A stretch of DNA of 64,000 bases, from the NCBI RefSeq assembly GCF_900110185.1, contig NZ_FOCT01000009.1, positions 62,001 to 126,000 on the forward strand. The letters are read 5' to 3'. The position numbers were made by a program, and so were the translations under genes. Under the pieces are notes generated by a model, which was given only the letters and a program-made list of their open reading frames with translations, had not been told where the DNA came from and made no database searches. Of this stretch, positions 36,047-46,301 are shown piece by piece. Position 1 is the first letter of the stretch. Every line of letters begins with the position of its first letter. Source of the DNA: Nitrosospira multiformis (lineage in GTDB: Bacteria > Pseudomonadota > Gammaproteobacteria > Burkholderiales > Nitrosomonadaceae).

Positions 36047-38719
36047 ATGACCACAACAAACAACGACTCGGAAAGCCGCATCTACCGTATTTTTGCAGCT
36101 TGGGCCACTGTTTGCTATCGTCATAGCGCCTGGGTTCTTTTTACAGCACTGCTGATTTCCGCAGGATGCAGCGTCTACGTCTGGCGCAATCTCGGCATGA
36201 ATACCGACACAACCGACATGCTCTCCAAGGATCTGCCGTTTCGTGTCAACATAACCCACTACAACAAGACATTTCCGCAGGATGTCGACACGCTTCTGGT
36301 AGTGCTGGAAGCACCGACGCCTGAGCAGGTCCATCAGGCCACCGAACGCCTTGCCGCGCGCCTGAAAAAAGACACTTTCAATTTCGAGGATGTCTATCCA
36401 CCGACAACAGGCGATTTCTTCACGCGCAATGGCCTGCTCTATGAAAGCGTTCCGGAACTGCAGCAGATAACCGATCGTGTGGCTGCTGCGCAGCCGTTAA
36501 TGGCCCATATTGCCAGAAATCCTACGCTCGCGGCTTTCGTCGATGTGCTGACGGGCGCGATAGAGGAATTGCAGAAGGGCCGCGCCATGGAGCTCAGCCC
36601 GGTGCTTGGCGCAGTGAGCGACACGGTGGGAGCGAGACTGGGAGGAGCGCCGCGTGCGTTGTCGTGGCAAGCCCTCTTCAGCGGCGAATCGCAAAAAAGC
36701 AAATACCAGGAACTGATCATAGCCAAGCCGAAGCTCAATTATGATCAGATGTTTCCCGGGGAGCAGGCCATCAAGGCGCTATCCGCGGCGGCAGGCGATG
36801 CCGGAATTACGGAGGACGGAGCAGTCCGCCTGCGTATTACCGGGGAGGTAGCGTTATCGCACGACGAACTGAGCAGTTCGCTGCTCGGCATGCAATATGC
36901 AGGAATAATCACCTTCATCCTGGTTGTCGTGGTTCTTTATTTTGCGATGCGAGCAGCCGGACTGATCATCAATGTCCTGGTCTGTCTCGCCATGGGTCTG
37001 GTTCTTACCGCGACATTTGCTACAGCCGTGGTGGGTCATGTCAACCTGATCTCCATTGCGTTTGCCGTGTTATACATTGGTCTGGGTGCCGACTTTGCAA
37101 TCCACTTTCTGCTGCGTTATCGCGAAGTTCTGGAAAGCGGCAACCCATCTACCAAGGCCCTGCATGTGTCGGGCGGGGATGCAGGTGCCGCCCTTACCGC
37201 TTGCACCATCACTAACGCAATCGGCTTCTACGCGTTCATCCCTACGGATTACAGCGGCGTGGCGGAACTGGGCCTCATCTCCGGCACCGGCATGATTATC
37301 AGCCTTCTGGTAACCCTTACAATTGCACCAGCCCTGCTGCGCTACCTTCCGAAACGACAGCAAGCCGTGCCAGATACCCCTCCGAAAGCGTCGGTTGGCA
37401 GAGTACTGGAGTTATCCCTGAAATGGCACAGGCTGACCTATGTCCTCACGTTTGCCGCTTCAGTTGGCGCCCTTTTTTTGCTGCCTCAGGTACGGTTTGA
37501 CTACAATCTCCTGAATCTGCAGGATCAGAAAGGCAAAGCGATACAGGCCTTTCGTGAACTCCTTGCGCAACCCGATCTTTCACCCTGGCATTCCATTGTC
37601 CTCGCAAAAGATCGGCACGAAGCAGGACGCCTGGCGCTCGCGTTGAGCGAGCTTCCTGAAGTGGATAAGGTGGTCAGTCTCCTCGACTTCGTGCCGGCGG
37701 ATCAGGAAGAAAAGCTGCAACTCATCGAGGAAATGGCGTTGACCGTGGGACCGATCGAGGGGGTGGGGCAGGATCGCCGCGTGGACAGTTCCATCCAGAA
37801 ACAGCGCGAGGCGCTCGACGCATTGACCGCCGCGCTGGATAGTTTTATTGCCGCCCGCCCGGAGCATGCGGCAGTTCCGGCCGCACGCAAGCTCAGGTCA
37901 TCCCTGAGTTCCCTGTTTGAACAGCTTGATACAGCCAGTCCTGCCGACCAGGTCGCCTTGTTGCGGTCCCTGGAGGGAGATCTGCTGGTTACGTTGCCTG
38001 CGGCGCTGGAGAACCTGCGTACGGCGACGGAAGCCAACCTGTTTGGCGAGCAGGATTTGCCGGCATCGTTGAGCAGCCGCTGGCATGCCCAGTCAGGCGA
38101 ATATCGCTTGGCAATTTATCCATCAGAAGACCTGAACGACAATGATGCATTGCGGCGCTTCGTGCGAAGCGTGCAGAAAGTGGCGCCCGAAGTGACGGGA
38201 GCGCCAGTGGTGACCCTTGAAGCAGGCGAAGCGGTAGTGCAAGCATTCGTACAGGCGTTTTTGCTTGCGCTCGTTGGAATTATCGTTGCCCTGCTGGTGT
38301 TATTGCGCAGTGTAAAGTACATGCTGCTGGTCCTGCTCCCGCTGTTGCTGTCCAGCCTGTTCACCGCTGCGTTCACAGTCCTGCTGGATGTTCCGTTCAA
38401 CTTTGCCAATATCATTGCTCTCCCACTTTTGCTTGGCCTGGGGATCGATAGCAGCCTGCATATGGTGCACCGCAGTCTGAATAATGAACTGGTAAGCGAG
38501 ATGCTGATCCATACCAGCACTGCGCGGGCGATTTTTTACAGCGCGCTGACTGCGCTGGTGGATTTCGCAAGCCTGATGTTCTCGTCGCACAGAGGCACTG
38601 CGAGTATGGGAATAATGCTTACCGTGGGGCTGGCTTTTACGCTTATCTGTACGCTGGTAATACTGCCTGCATTGCTGCGCGCGCCGGCCAAAGGGGCAAA
38701 GGCTCAATTTGTGCGTTAG
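36047..38719 (+). CDS. hpnN: Hopanoid transporter HpnN (RND/MMPL type)
   Basis: This 890-residue RND-superfamily protein has two sets of membrane helices and two large periplasmic loops. A first helix (VLFTALLISAGCSVYVWRNL) is followed by NTDTTDMLSKDLPFRVNITH, then a helix bundle including SIAFAVLYIGLGADFAIHFL. The second half mirrors this with NFANIIALPLLLGLGIDSSL. HpnN moves hopanoids from the inner to the outer membrane (shown in Rhodopseudomonas). The GLGADFAIHFLLRY and GLGIDSSLHMVHRS stretches contain the conserved membrane aspartates. The start has no strong ribosome site. It is followed after about 120 bases by a MlaA gene. Confidence 0.92.
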   Translation: MTTTNNDSESRIYRIFAAWATVCYRHSAWVLFTALLISAGCSVYVWRNLGMNTDTTDMLSKDLPFRVNITHYNKTFPQDVDTLLVVLEAPTPEQVHQATERLAARLKKDTFNFEDVYPPTTGDFFTRNGLLYESVPELQQITDRVAAAQPLMAHIARNPTLAAFVDVLTGAIEELQKGRAMELSPVLGAVSDTVGARLGGAPRALSWQALFSGESQKSKYQELIIAKPKLNYDQMFPGEQAIKALSAAAGDAGITEDGAVRLRITGEVALSHDELSSSLLGMQYAGIITFILVVVVLYFAMRAAGLIINVLVCLAMGLVLTATFATAVVGHVNLISIAFAVLYIGLGADFAIHFLLRYREVLESGNPSTKALHVSGGDAGAALTACTITNAIGFYAFIPTDYSGVAELGLISGTGMIISLLVTLTIAPALLRYLPKRQQAVPDTPPKASVGRVLELSLKWHRLTYVLTFAASVGALFLLPQVRFDYNLLNLQDQKGKAIQAFRELLAQPDLSPWHSIVLAKDRHEAGRLALALSELPEVDKVVSLLDFVPADQEEKLQLIEEMALTVGPIEGVGQDRRVDSSIQKQREALDALTAALDSFIAARPEHAAVPAARKLRSSLSSLFEQLDTASPADQVALLRSLEGDLLVTLPAALENLRTATEANLFGEQDLPASLSSRWHAQSGEYRLAIYPSEDLNDNDALRRFVRSVQKVAPEVTGAPVVTLEAGEAVVQAFVQAFLLALVGIIVALLVLLRSVKYMLLVLLPLLLSSLFTAAFTVLLDVPFNFANIIALPLLLGLGIDSSLHMVHRSLNNELVSEMLIHTSTARAIFYSALTALVDFASLMFSSHRGTASMGIMLTVGLAFTLICTLVILPALLRAPAKGAKAQFVR

Positions 38720-38842
38720 TCCGGCAATAATTGTATACTTCGCACCTGTAGCGGTTTGTGGGCATCCCCCTTCCATGCGGATTCTGATTCTGGCGGACAG
38801 ATTAACAGGGACGTAGCCTTCCCTTTACGGATGGTGGCAAAT

Positions 38843-39613
38843 ATGCGAACTTCCTTCCTGTTGTTGGCATGCATATCACTGTTTACCGGTTGCGCGACGC
38901 TGCATAAGAACGATGCGAGTATCGATACGATCGATCCGAATGAAAGAGCCAATCGACAGTTTTACAATTTTACCGACAAGGTGGACCGGGCGGTTCTGGC
39001 GCCGGTTGCGGATGCCTATATAAAGCATGTGCCCGACCCCCTGCAGCGCTCGATCGGCAATTTCTACGACAACCTTGCATATCCCAACGTCATTCTTAAT
39101 GATTTCCTCCAAGGTAAAGTACGGCAGGGATTCCAGGACACCCTTCGTTTTGCGGTCAACTCGACCATTGGTCTGGGCGGGCTCTTCGACATGGCAGGCC
39201 CCATGGGGTTGCCACAGCATGATGAAGATTTCGGGCAGACACTCGGCGTCTGGGGCGTTGATACCGGCTCCTACCTTTTTGTCCCTCTGATCGGCCCCAG
39301 CAGCTATCGCGATGCGCCCGGCATTCCTGTGAGCGTTTTCAGCAACCTTTTGTTTTATGCGGGTACTGTCGCCAGCAGCGCAGTTGTAGCTCCAATCACG
39401 GTTTTAAGTATCATAGACAGGCGGGCACGGTTGTCCGGCCCCATGCGTATTCGGGACCAGGCGGCGCTGGACCCTTATCTTTTCGTTCGCGAAGGTTTTT
39501 TACAGCAGCGCAAGCATTTGATCTATGATGGCGACCCGCCGCCCGAGAGCCTGGACGAATTCGCAGATGAGGATTCCGTACAGAACGAGGCGACGTCCGA
39601 GCCCTTGCGATGA
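38843..39613 (+). CDS. mlaA: MlaA/VacJ family outer-membrane lipoprotein
   Basis: This protein of about 256 residues starts RTSFLLLACISLFTGC, a lipoprotein signal with a lipobox ending in the acylated cysteine. The MlaA core follows: DPNERANRQFYNFTDKVDRA, VPDPLQRSIGNFYDNLAYPN, NDFLQGKVRQGFQDTLRFAV and FGQTLGVWGVDTGSYLFVPL with IGPSSYRDAPG. MlaA extracts phospholipids from the outer leaflet of the outer membrane. An alternative ATG 12 bases upstream gives a slightly longer signal. Its place between hpnN and shc, rather than near mlaFED, suggests it receives or balances hopanoid traffic (inference). Confidence 0.88.
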   Translation: MRTSFLLLACISLFTGCATLHKNDASIDTIDPNERANRQFYNFTDKVDRAVLAPVADAYIKHVPDPLQRSIGNFYDNLAYPNVILNDFLQGKVRQGFQDTLRFAVNSTIGLGGLFDMAGPMGLPQHDEDFGQTLGVWGVDTGSYLFVPLIGPSSYRDAPGIPVSVFSNLLFYAGTVASSAVVAPITVLSIIDRRARLSGPMRIRDQAALDPYLFVREGFLQQRKHLIYDGDPPPESLDEFADEDSVQNEATSEPLR

Positions 39614-39819
39614 GATTTTAATCAAATCTCAACTGCTGCTTCCATACTCGTCCAGCGGTGCGCTGCATTGCCATAAACATCCTTGCATGAATCTCGACGA
39701 TGTACCGGTTCCGGGGCCGAATCGAGTAAAATCATGCTTTTAATAGTTTTTATGGCTACACTCACACCCCTGCGATGTGTTCTTCCCTGAAACTTTAAAG
39801 AGGCGCTAGGTAAAAATAC

Positions 39820-41781
39820 ATGAAAAAATTCGGAGGTATGGCGAGAACTTCTTTGCAAGCTCAATCCCCGGGCTCAAACAATACTCCCGCAATGGACGAA
39901 AAAATGCTGAAAGCGGGACTGGAAGCGGCACGCGGTGCGCTGCTGGCTCAGCAGAGGGAGGATGGCCACTGGTGCTTTCCATTGGAGGCCGATTGCACGA
40001 TTCCCGCCGAGTACATACTGATGATGCACTTCATGGATGAAGTGGACCTGGACCTGGAGGTCAGGATTGCCCGCTTTATTCGTGAAAAACAGGATGCAGC
40101 GCACGGAGGCTGGCCGCTCTACTACGGCGGTGAGTTCGATCTGAGTTGCTCGGTCAAGGCCTATTATGCTCTGAAAATTGTGGGGGACTCACCGGACGCG
40201 CCCCACATGGCGCGTGCGCGTGCAGCAATTCTGAAGCATGGCGGCGCAGCGAGAGCAAACGTATTTACACGCCTGTTGCTTGCCATGTATGACCAGCTTC
40301 CCTGGCGAGGCGTGCCATTTGTGCCGGTTGAAATCATACTGTTTCCCAAGTGGTTCCCATTCCATACCAGCAAGGTCGCGTACTGGTCGCGGACAGTAAT
40401 GGTTCCGCTGTCTATCCTGTGTAGCCTGAGGGCGCGCGCGGTGAATCCGCGCAAAGTCGCCATCCGTGAATTGTTCACGGTTCCCCCGGAGGAGGAGCGG
40501 AATTATTTTCCGGTACGTACTGCGCTCAATCGCGTGTTTCTGCTGATCGAGCGCACTCTCTCCCTGCTCGAACCCTTCATACCCAAAGGAGTGCGCAGAT
40601 TGGCGCTGCGGCGGGCGGAAAGCTGGATCATGGAAAGGCTGAACGGCGATTCAGGTCTGGGGGCGATCTTTCCTGCCATGGTGAATGCCAGCGAAGCTCT
40701 GGCATTGCTTGGATACCCGTATGATCATCCCGCACGGGTGCAATGCCGCAAGGCGCTGCGCCTGCTGCTGGTGGAGGAAGGCGAGCGTACTTGGTGCCAA
40801 CCCTGTGTTTCCCCAGTATGGGATACCGTCCTGACCTGTCTCGCTTTTCAAGAGGATACGGAGGTCGATCAGAGGCCCATCCGGAAAGCGCTCGACTGGC
40901 TGGTTCCCTGCCAGGTGCTCGATGCGCCGGCGGACTGGCAGGAAGATCATCCCGGATTACCGGGGGGGGGCTGGGCTTTCCAGTACGCAAATCCCCACTA
41001 TCCCGATCTCGACGACACGGCTGCGGTGGCTTGGGCATTGTACCAGGCCGACCCCAAGGCTTATCAGGAAAGCATCAGCCGGGCTGCCGATTGGCTGGCA
41101 GGGATGCAGTCCAGCAATGGCGGGTTTGCGGCTTTCGACAGCGACAATACGTATTACTATCTCAACGAGATCCCGTTTGCCGATCATGGGGCGCTCCTTG
41201 ATCCTCCGACCAGTGATGTTTCCGCCCGCTGTGCAGGTTTTCTCGCCTTGTACGGCCAGTCCAGGCATAAACAGGCGCTGGAACGAAGTCTGGCATACCT
41301 CTTCAATGAACAGGAGGCCAGTGGCGCCTGGTTCGGCCGCTGGGGCAGCAATTACATCTATGGAACGTGGTCCGTGCTGGAGGCCTTCCGTCTGGCCGGG
41401 ACAGATACCGGTCATCCTGCCATCCGACGCGCGGTGCACTGGCTCAAATCCGTGCAGCGGGAGGATGGCGGATGGGGAGAAAGTAACGACAGCTACCTTT
41501 CCCCCCAGCAGGCAGGCCAGTTTCATACCAGTACTTCTTTTCATACCGCATGGGCATTGCTTGCACTGATGGGAGCCGGCGAATGGCGCAGTCATGAGGT
41601 TCACCGGGGAATTGGTTACCTCTTGCGGGAACAGGACAGCGATGGGCTCTGGCATGAACCCTGGTTTACCGCTCCCGGCTTCCCGAGGGTTTTCTACCTC
41701 AAGTACTACGGGTATACGAAATATTTCCCGGTATGGGCATTGACCCGATTTCATGCATTGAACCGGAAGTTCCCCGCGTGA
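39820..41781 (+). CDS. shc: Squalene-hopene cyclase
   Basis: This 653-residue cyclase converts squalene to hopene and hopanol. The catalytic DxDD motif is DLDD at residues 396-399, in YPDLDDTAAVAWALY. Several QW repeats are visible: DGHWCFPLEADCTIPAEYIL, AHGGWPLYYGGEFDLS, QSSNGGFAAFDSDN, EQEASGAWFGRWGSNYIYGT and QREDGGWGESNDSY. The C-terminal HEPWFTAPGFPRVFYLKY is also typical. It acts as a monotopic inner-membrane enzyme. Its stop overlaps the GTG start of hpnG by 4 bases, so the two are translationally coupled. No squalene synthesis genes (hpnCDE) are in the window. Confidence 0.96.
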   Translation: MKKFGGMARTSLQAQSPGSNNTPAMDEKMLKAGLEAARGALLAQQREDGHWCFPLEADCTIPAEYILMMHFMDEVDLDLEVRIARFIREKQDAAHGGWPLYYGGEFDLSCSVKAYYALKIVGDSPDAPHMARARAAILKHGGAARANVFTRLLLAMYDQLPWRGVPFVPVEIILFPKWFPFHTSKVAYWSRTVMVPLSILCSLRARAVNPRKVAIRELFTVPPEEERNYFPVRTALNRVFLLIERTLSLLEPFIPKGVRRLALRRAESWIMERLNGDSGLGAIFPAMVNASEALALLGYPYDHPARVQCRKALRLLLVEEGERTWCQPCVSPVWDTVLTCLAFQEDTEVDQRPIRKALDWLVPCQVLDAPADWQEDHPGLPGGGWAFQYANPHYPDLDDTAAVAWALYQADPKAYQESISRAADWLAGMQSSNGGFAAFDSDNTYYYLNEIPFADHGALLDPPTSDVSARCAGFLALYGQSRHKQALERSLAYLFNEQEASGAWFGRWGSNYIYGTWSVLEAFRLAGTDTGHPAIRRAVHWLKSVQREDGGWGESNDSYLSPQQAGQFHTSTSFHTAWALLALMGAGEWRSHEVHRGIGYLLREQDSDGLWHEPWFTAPGFPRVFYLKYYGYTKYFPVWALTRFHALNRKFPA

Positions 41782-42524
41782 CGGGGGTCGGCATCATAGT
41801 CGCCATGCGGGTGGAGGCGCGTTGCATAACGCCATTGCGCCTCTTCTTCAATCAAAGGACAGATCTCGGGAATGGCGCTGCCGTCTGGCTTTGTGGAGTG
41901 GGGGCAGAGGCGGCCGGCGCAGCCGCAACCGGGCTGAAGAATGCAGGAGCTGCTGCGCTGATGAGTTTCGGTTTTGCGGGCGCATTGCATTCCGTCCTGC
42001 ATTCCGGAGCGCTGATGCTGCCTGAGTCGATCCATACGGGCGGTTGTCTCCTGCCAGTCGATTTGAATTGGCGTACTCGCCTGCAGCGATGCCTGCCCGA
42101 TCAGCTGAGTGTAGCAGGTGGAATCCTGGCTGCCAGCAGCAAGGTCCTTACCTCCACTTCTGCAAAGCGCGACCTGGCCGAATCCACCGGCGCGAATGCA
42201 GTAGATATGGAAAGCGGTGCAGTCGCCGAAGTTGCCACGAATGCCGGATTGCCATTCATGGCGGTACGCGCTATTTCAGATCCCCTCGACTTCTCACCTC
42301 CGCGTGTTCTGCTTGAGGCAGTACGGCCGGACGGAAGTCCTCACCTGGGACGCTTGCTGGGGCTGTTACTGAAGCGCTCGTTGACTCTCGGCACGCTACT
42401 GCGGCTGGCCTCGGACGCGCATGCCGCGCGCTCTACCTTGTCGATGGTGGTACGATATGCCGATGCGGAAATGCGGGCCGTTCATTCGCCCGAGCCCTCG
42501 CTGGGCGGATATATCGCCAAGTAG
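41778..42524 (+). CDS. hpnG: Hopanoid-associated phosphorylase HpnG
   Basis: This 248-residue nucleoside-phosphorylase-like protein removes adenine from adenosylhopane made by HpnH. Markers are GIIVAMRVEARCITPL at the start, ALMSFGFAGALHSVLHSGAL and the substrate-site ANAVDMESGAVAEVATNAGL. The end of the core is FMAVRAISDPLDFSPP. The GTG start at 41778 overlaps the shc stop (GTGA), a common coupling, and begins VTGVGIIVAMRVEAR. A later ATG at 41805 would cut into the first strand. No independent ribosome site is seen, in keeping with coupling to shc. Confidence 0.9.
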   Translation: MTGVGIIVAMRVEARCITPLRLFFNQRTDLGNGAAVWLCGVGAEAAGAAATGLKNAGAAALMSFGFAGALHSVLHSGALMLPESIHTGGCLLPVDLNWRTRLQRCLPDQLSVAGGILAASSKVLTSTSAKRDLAESTGANAVDMESGAVAEVATNAGLPFMAVRAISDPLDFSPPRVLLEAVRPDGSPHLGRLLGLLLKRSLTLGTLLRLASDAHAARSTLSMVVRYADAEMRAVHSPEPSLGGYIAK

Positions 42525-42626
42525 CAAGCCGTTGGCTCTGATCGTTCTTGAGGTGGGTGATCAGCGTGTAAACTTCCCCAGTGGGATGTGCAACGCCTGC
42601 CGGTGCGCTGGAAATCCAATAATATC

Positions 42627-42656
42627 TTGAGAATTCACCCTGTTAAAGAGTAAAAT
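42627..42656 (+). promoter_or_regulatory. Predicted sigma-70 promoter of rpsO
   Basis: TTGAGA (42627-42632) and TAAAAT (42651-42656) are separated by 18 bases and lie 36 bases before the rpsO start. The match is good for both hexamers. Confidence 0.65.
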
Positions 42657-42691
42657 GTCGCCCTTTCGCATCAGGCGTAATGGAGAGTAGC

Positions 42692-42961
42692 ATGGCAGTC
42701 ACAACCGATCAAAAAGCAGAGGTGGTGCGCGATTATCAACGGGCCGCAGGAGACACGGGTTCTCCCGAAGTGCAGGTGGCGTTACTGACCGCTCGTATCA
42801 ACGATCTGGCCGATCATTTCAAAACGCATGTCAAGGATCATCACTCCCGCCGCGGTTTGCTGCGGATGGTAAGCCGTCGGCGCAAGCTGCTCGATTATTT
42901 GAAGCAGAACAGTGTGGAGAGCTACCGGACGCTGATAGAACGGCTTGGCCTGCGTAAATAA
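42692..42961 (+). CDS. rpsO: 30S ribosomal protein S15
   Basis: This 89-residue protein matches S15 over its whole length: [40 protein letters not shown] and [21 protein letters not shown]15 binds the central domain of 16S rRNA early in 30S assembly. The ATG at 42692 has a GGAGAG site; a longer frame from 42680 is discarded. It is followed by pnp after 142 bases, the classic rpsO-pnp order seen in proteobacteria. In E. coli S15 represses its own translation through a pseudoknot; no such structure was examined here. Confidence 0.97.
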   Translation: MAVTTDQKAEVVRDYQRAAGDTGSPEVQVALLTARINDLADHFKTHVKDHHSRRGLLRMVSRRRKLLDYLKQNSVESYRTLIERLGLRK

Positions 42962-43103
42962 AAGTAAATCCCCGATTGAGATAGCAGCGGAATAACCTAT
43001 TGCTCCTTGAGCATCGGAATGGCTTCCGCTTGTATCGGTTGCGCGACCGCGGCTATGGTGCCGGGAGCGAAACCGGAATGATTTAATCGAAAAGGGCAGT
43101 TAA

Positions 43104-45209
43104 TTGAAAATCAAGAAAAGTGTTACGTACGGGTCTCATCAGCTAACATTCGAAACCGGAGAAATAGCAAGACAAGCCCATGCCGCCATTATGGTCAGCA
43201 TGGGCGATACCGTTGTCCTGGTTACCGTGGTAGGTGCAAAAAGCGCCAAGCAGGGGCAGGATTTCTTTCCCCTGACGGTGGACTATCAGGAAAGGAGCTA
43301 CGCGGCTGGCAGAATACCCGGTAGTTTTTTCAAACGTGAAGGCCGTCCCTCCGAAAAGGAAATTCTTACCTCCCGTTTGATCGATCGCCCGATCCGTCCC
43401 CTTTTTCCTGAAAATTTCTACAACGAAGTGCAGGTGGTAGCCACCGTCCTGTCTTCCGATAACGAAGTAGATGCCGATATTCCCGCCATGCTGGGCGCAT
43501 CTGCCGCGCTAGTGCTCTCGGGCATTCCGTTCAACGGGCCTATCGGCGCCGCGCGGATTGGCTACATCAATGGCGAATATGTATTGAATCCCGATACCAG
43601 TGCACTGAAGCAGACACAGCTGAATCTGGTCGTGGCTGGCACGCGGCAGGCTGTGCTGATGGTGGAATCCGATGCGATGGAGCTGTCGGAGGACGTCATG
43701 CTGGGCGCCATCGTTTATGGTCATCAGCAAATGCAGGTTGCCATCGATGCGATCAATGAACTGGCGGATGAGGCGGGCGTGACCGCATGGGACTGGGAGC
43801 CGCCTGCAAGAGACCCTGCACTGGCCATTAAAATTGCGGAAATGGCAGAGAATGATTTACGTGCCGCTTTCCGCCAGAAGCAGAAGCAGGTAAGGTCCGA
43901 GACCATAGACAGCATCTGGACAAGAGTCTTTACCGAACTCGGCGTCGAGGACGGGGAAGGTCCCGATGCCCAGGCGGTGAAGGAGGCCTGTTTTGCCCTG
44001 GAATCGAGAATCGTGCGCTCGCAGATTCTGGACGGCGAACCGCGCATCGATGGACGCGATACCCGCACCGTCCGGCCAATAACGATCCGGACCGGCCTCC
44101 TGCCGAGGACCCACGGTTCAGCATTATTTACCCGCGGAGAAACCCAGGCGCTGGTAGTTGCAACGCTGGGAACCGGTCGCGATGAGCAGAAAATCGATGC
44201 TCTCCAGGGAGATTACTCCGAGCGTTTCATGCTTCACTACAACATGCCTCCCTATGCCACCGGAGAGACGGGACGGGTTGGAACACCCAAGCGGCGTGAA
44301 ATCGGGCACGGACGGTTGGCAAAACGAGCCCTGGTTGCAGTTCTGCCTTCCCCGGAAGAGTTTGGCTATTCGCTTCGCGTGGTTTCTGAAATTACCGAAT
44401 CCAATGGCTCCAGTTCCATGGCATCCGTTTGCGGCGGCTGCCTTGCATTGATGGATGCCGGTGTACCTCTGAAGGGGCACGTAGCAGGTATCGCCATGGG
44501 GCTCATCAAGGAAGGCAATCGGTTTGCCGTGCTCAGTGATATTCTGGGTGATGAGGATCACTTGGGCGACATGGATTTCAAGGTGGCGGGTACCGAAAAT
44601 GGCATTACTGCCCTGCAGATGGATATCAAGATTCAGGGGATCACCAAAGAGATCCTGCATGCTGCCCTGGTACAGGCAAGGGAAGGACGGATACATATTC
44701 TCACGATCATGAAGCAGGTGTTGCCGGCCAGACGCGAGGATATCTCGGAGCATGCTCCCCGTATCATCAAGATCAGAATCAACCCCGAGAAAATACGTGA
44801 CGTCATAGGGAAAGGGGGCGCAGTGATCCGTGCGCTTACCGAAGAGACAGGCACCACCATCGATATTACGGACGATGGCACCGTCATGATTGCATGTGTC
44901 AACGCGGAGGGCGGTGAGCTGGCGAAAAAACGTATCGAAGACATCACGGCCGAAGTTGAAGTGGGGCGGGTATACGACGGAACAGTACTGAAGCTTCTGG
45001 ATTTTGGCGCCATCGTCAGCGTCCTGCCCGGCAAGGACGGCCTGCTGCATATCTCGCAAATCGCCAATGAGCGCGTCAACAATGTCGGCGATCATCTCAA
45101 GGAAGGACAGGTAGTTCGGGTGAAGGTCCTGGAAGCTGACGACAAGGGAAGGTTGCGTCTCAGCATGAAAGCGGTTGCCACCGACGTGGCGGACAACGCC
45201 GCCACCTGA
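43104..45209 (+). CDS. pnp: Polyribonucleotide nucleotidyltransferase (PNPase)
   Basis: This 701-residue phosphorolytic 3'-5' exoribonuclease has two RNase PH domains ([59 protein letters not shown]). A KH domain ([20 protein letters not shown]) and an S1 domain ([30 protein letters not shown]) close the protein. It is a core part of the RNA degradosome. The TTG start ([10 protein letters not shown]) fits the family N-terminus and has an AAGGGC site a little upstream. It is in the usual position after rpsO. A long perfect inverted repeat follows at 45343-45384. Confidence 0.96.
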   Translation: MKIKKSVTYGSHQLTFETGEIARQAHAAIMVSMGDTVVLVTVVGAKSAKQGQDFFPLTVDYQERSYAAGRIPGSFFKREGRPSEKEILTSRLIDRPIRPLFPENFYNEVQVVATVLSSDNEVDADIPAMLGASAALVLSGIPFNGPIGAARIGYINGEYVLNPDTSALKQTQLNLVVAGTRQAVLMVESDAMELSEDVMLGAIVYGHQQMQVAIDAINELADEAGVTAWDWEPPARDPALAIKIAEMAENDLRAAFRQKQKQVRSETIDSIWTRVFTELGVEDGEGPDAQAVKEACFALESRIVRSQILDGEPRIDGRDTRTVRPITIRTGLLPRTHGSALFTRGETQALVVATLGTGRDEQKIDALQGDYSERFMLHYNMPPYATGETGRVGTPKRREIGHGRLAKRALVAVLPSPEEFGYSLRVVSEITESNGSSSMASVCGGCLALMDAGVPLKGHVAGIAMGLIKEGNRFAVLSDILGDEDHLGDMDFKVAGTENGITALQMDIKIQGITKEILHAALVQAREGRIHILTIMKQVLPARREDISEHAPRIIKIRINPEKIRDVIGKGGAVIRALTEETGTTIDITDDGTVMIACVNAEGGELAKKRIEDITAEVEVGRVYDGTVLKLLDFGAIVSVLPGKDGLLHISQIANERVNNVGDHLKEGQVVRVKVLEADDKGRLRLSMKAVATDVADNAAT

Positions 45210-45342
45210 TGGCGGAACAGAGAGAAGAATTTCCTACAAAGAGCAGCGTCGCCATTTTTTCCTGTGCGGTTCCTCGCCCTCTTATCCCAGCCTTTTCTCC
45301 TGTATCTTCCGGTTTTTTTGAAGTCAGCTTAGTTAGTGGCTT

Positions 45343-45384
45343 CCTGGAATAAAAGACTCCTCTCGATGGGGCTTTTATTCCAGG
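45343..45384. repeat. Perfect 13-base inverted repeat downstream of pnp
   Basis: CCTGGAATAAAAG (45343-45355) pairs perfectly with CTTTTATTCCAGG (45372-45384) across a 16-base loop. It lies between the 3' ends of pnp and dksA, which converge here. There is no U-run directly after the stem, so it may protect or process the 3' ends of both transcripts rather than terminate them sharply. Confidence 0.6.
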
Positions 45385-45433
45385 AATGAAGTACTTCGTT
45401 ATCTGCAGAACCTAAGTGAAAAGCAGGCAGGTT

Positions 45434-45856
45434 TTATTTCGCGACTTGCTTTTCCCTTATTTCATCCAAGGTCTTGCAGTCGATGCAGAGTGTAGCAGTG
45501 GGACGGGCTTCAAGGCGCTTTAAACCGATTTCCACCCCGCAGCTTTCGCAATAGCCGTAATCTCCAGTATCTATTTTTGCGATCGTTTCCTCTATCTTCT
45601 TGATCAGCTTACGTTCGCGGTCACGATTTCTTAATTCAAGCGCCATGTCCGACTCCTGGCTGGCGCGGTCGTTAGGATCAGCAAATATTGTGGCTTCATC
45701 CTGCATAGTGTGAACCGTGCGATCGATATCCTGTCCCAATTCAAACTTGATGCCTTCCAGAATATTGCGGAAATGCATAAGCTGCTTGGCACTCATGTAA
45801 CTTTCTCCCTTCGAGGGTATGTAGGGAGTGGCTTGTTTATACATTTCTTGCGGCAT
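45434..45856 (-). CDS. dksA: RNA polymerase-binding transcription factor DksA
   Basis: This 140-residue protein has the long coiled coil of DksA with the acidic tip region [18 protein letters not shown]. That corresponds to the catalytically important aspartates reaching the polymerase channel. A four-cysteine zinc finger follows (CESC, then CIDC 17 residues later). It works with ppGpp to control rRNA and amino-acid promoters. The ATG at 45856 is chosen over 45901. A start at MSAKQL (45796) would be closer to the minimal family length. It is transcribed divergently from the EF-hand/MNIO unit. Confidence 0.93.
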   Translation of the reverse strand: MPQEMYKQATPYIPSKGESYMSAKQLMHFRNILEGIKFELGQDIDRTVHTMQDEATIFADPNDRASQESDMALELRNRDRERKLIKKIEETIAKIDTGDYGYCESCGVEIGLKRLEARPTATLCIDCKTLDEIREKQVAK

Positions 45857-46301
45857 AGTCAGTATTTCCTTTCCATTGCTGGGTGACGTGTAACAATGCA
45901 ACTGCTATTTAAAAACAACCCATTATACAGATAACTCATTTCCGGTTCAGTTGATGCGCTCTGAGAGCAAGACGGTTGGCAGAAACTTGTCAAGGTTTCG
46001 CCAGGAATGGAAATCCCACAATTTAGCTTAAGAACGAGGCTCTCATCCTCCTGTTCATGACAAAACCGCAGCCTCTTCACATTCAACTCCCTGTGAAACA
46101 TATAGGGGGCACATGGGGCACACGAATTCTTGCAGAATTTTTAGTCCTTGAATACCCCCGCAAGAAATAAATACATTATTTTGCTGCAAGCCTCTCCGGG
46201 AGAGTTCCTTGTTCCCGATGCGCTGCAGGATCAGTGGAATCGGCTCCCGTTCCTGTCAAACTGTGACATAATATTTTTTCCAGACTCAAGGAGAACCAAC
46301 T
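45857..46301. other. Divergent intergenic region, dksA and EF-hand/MNIO unit
   Basis: About 445 bases should carry promoters for both directions. A small inverted repeat AATTCT-TGC-AGAATT sits at 46125-46139 and could be a regulator site. An AT-rich TAATAT near 46270 is a possible -10 for the plus-strand unit. No gene is supported. Confidence 0.4.

Noticed and set aside
44124..45095. A 323-codon minus-strand frame opposite pnp
   Set aside because: It mirrors PNPase codons and shows no protein features of its own.
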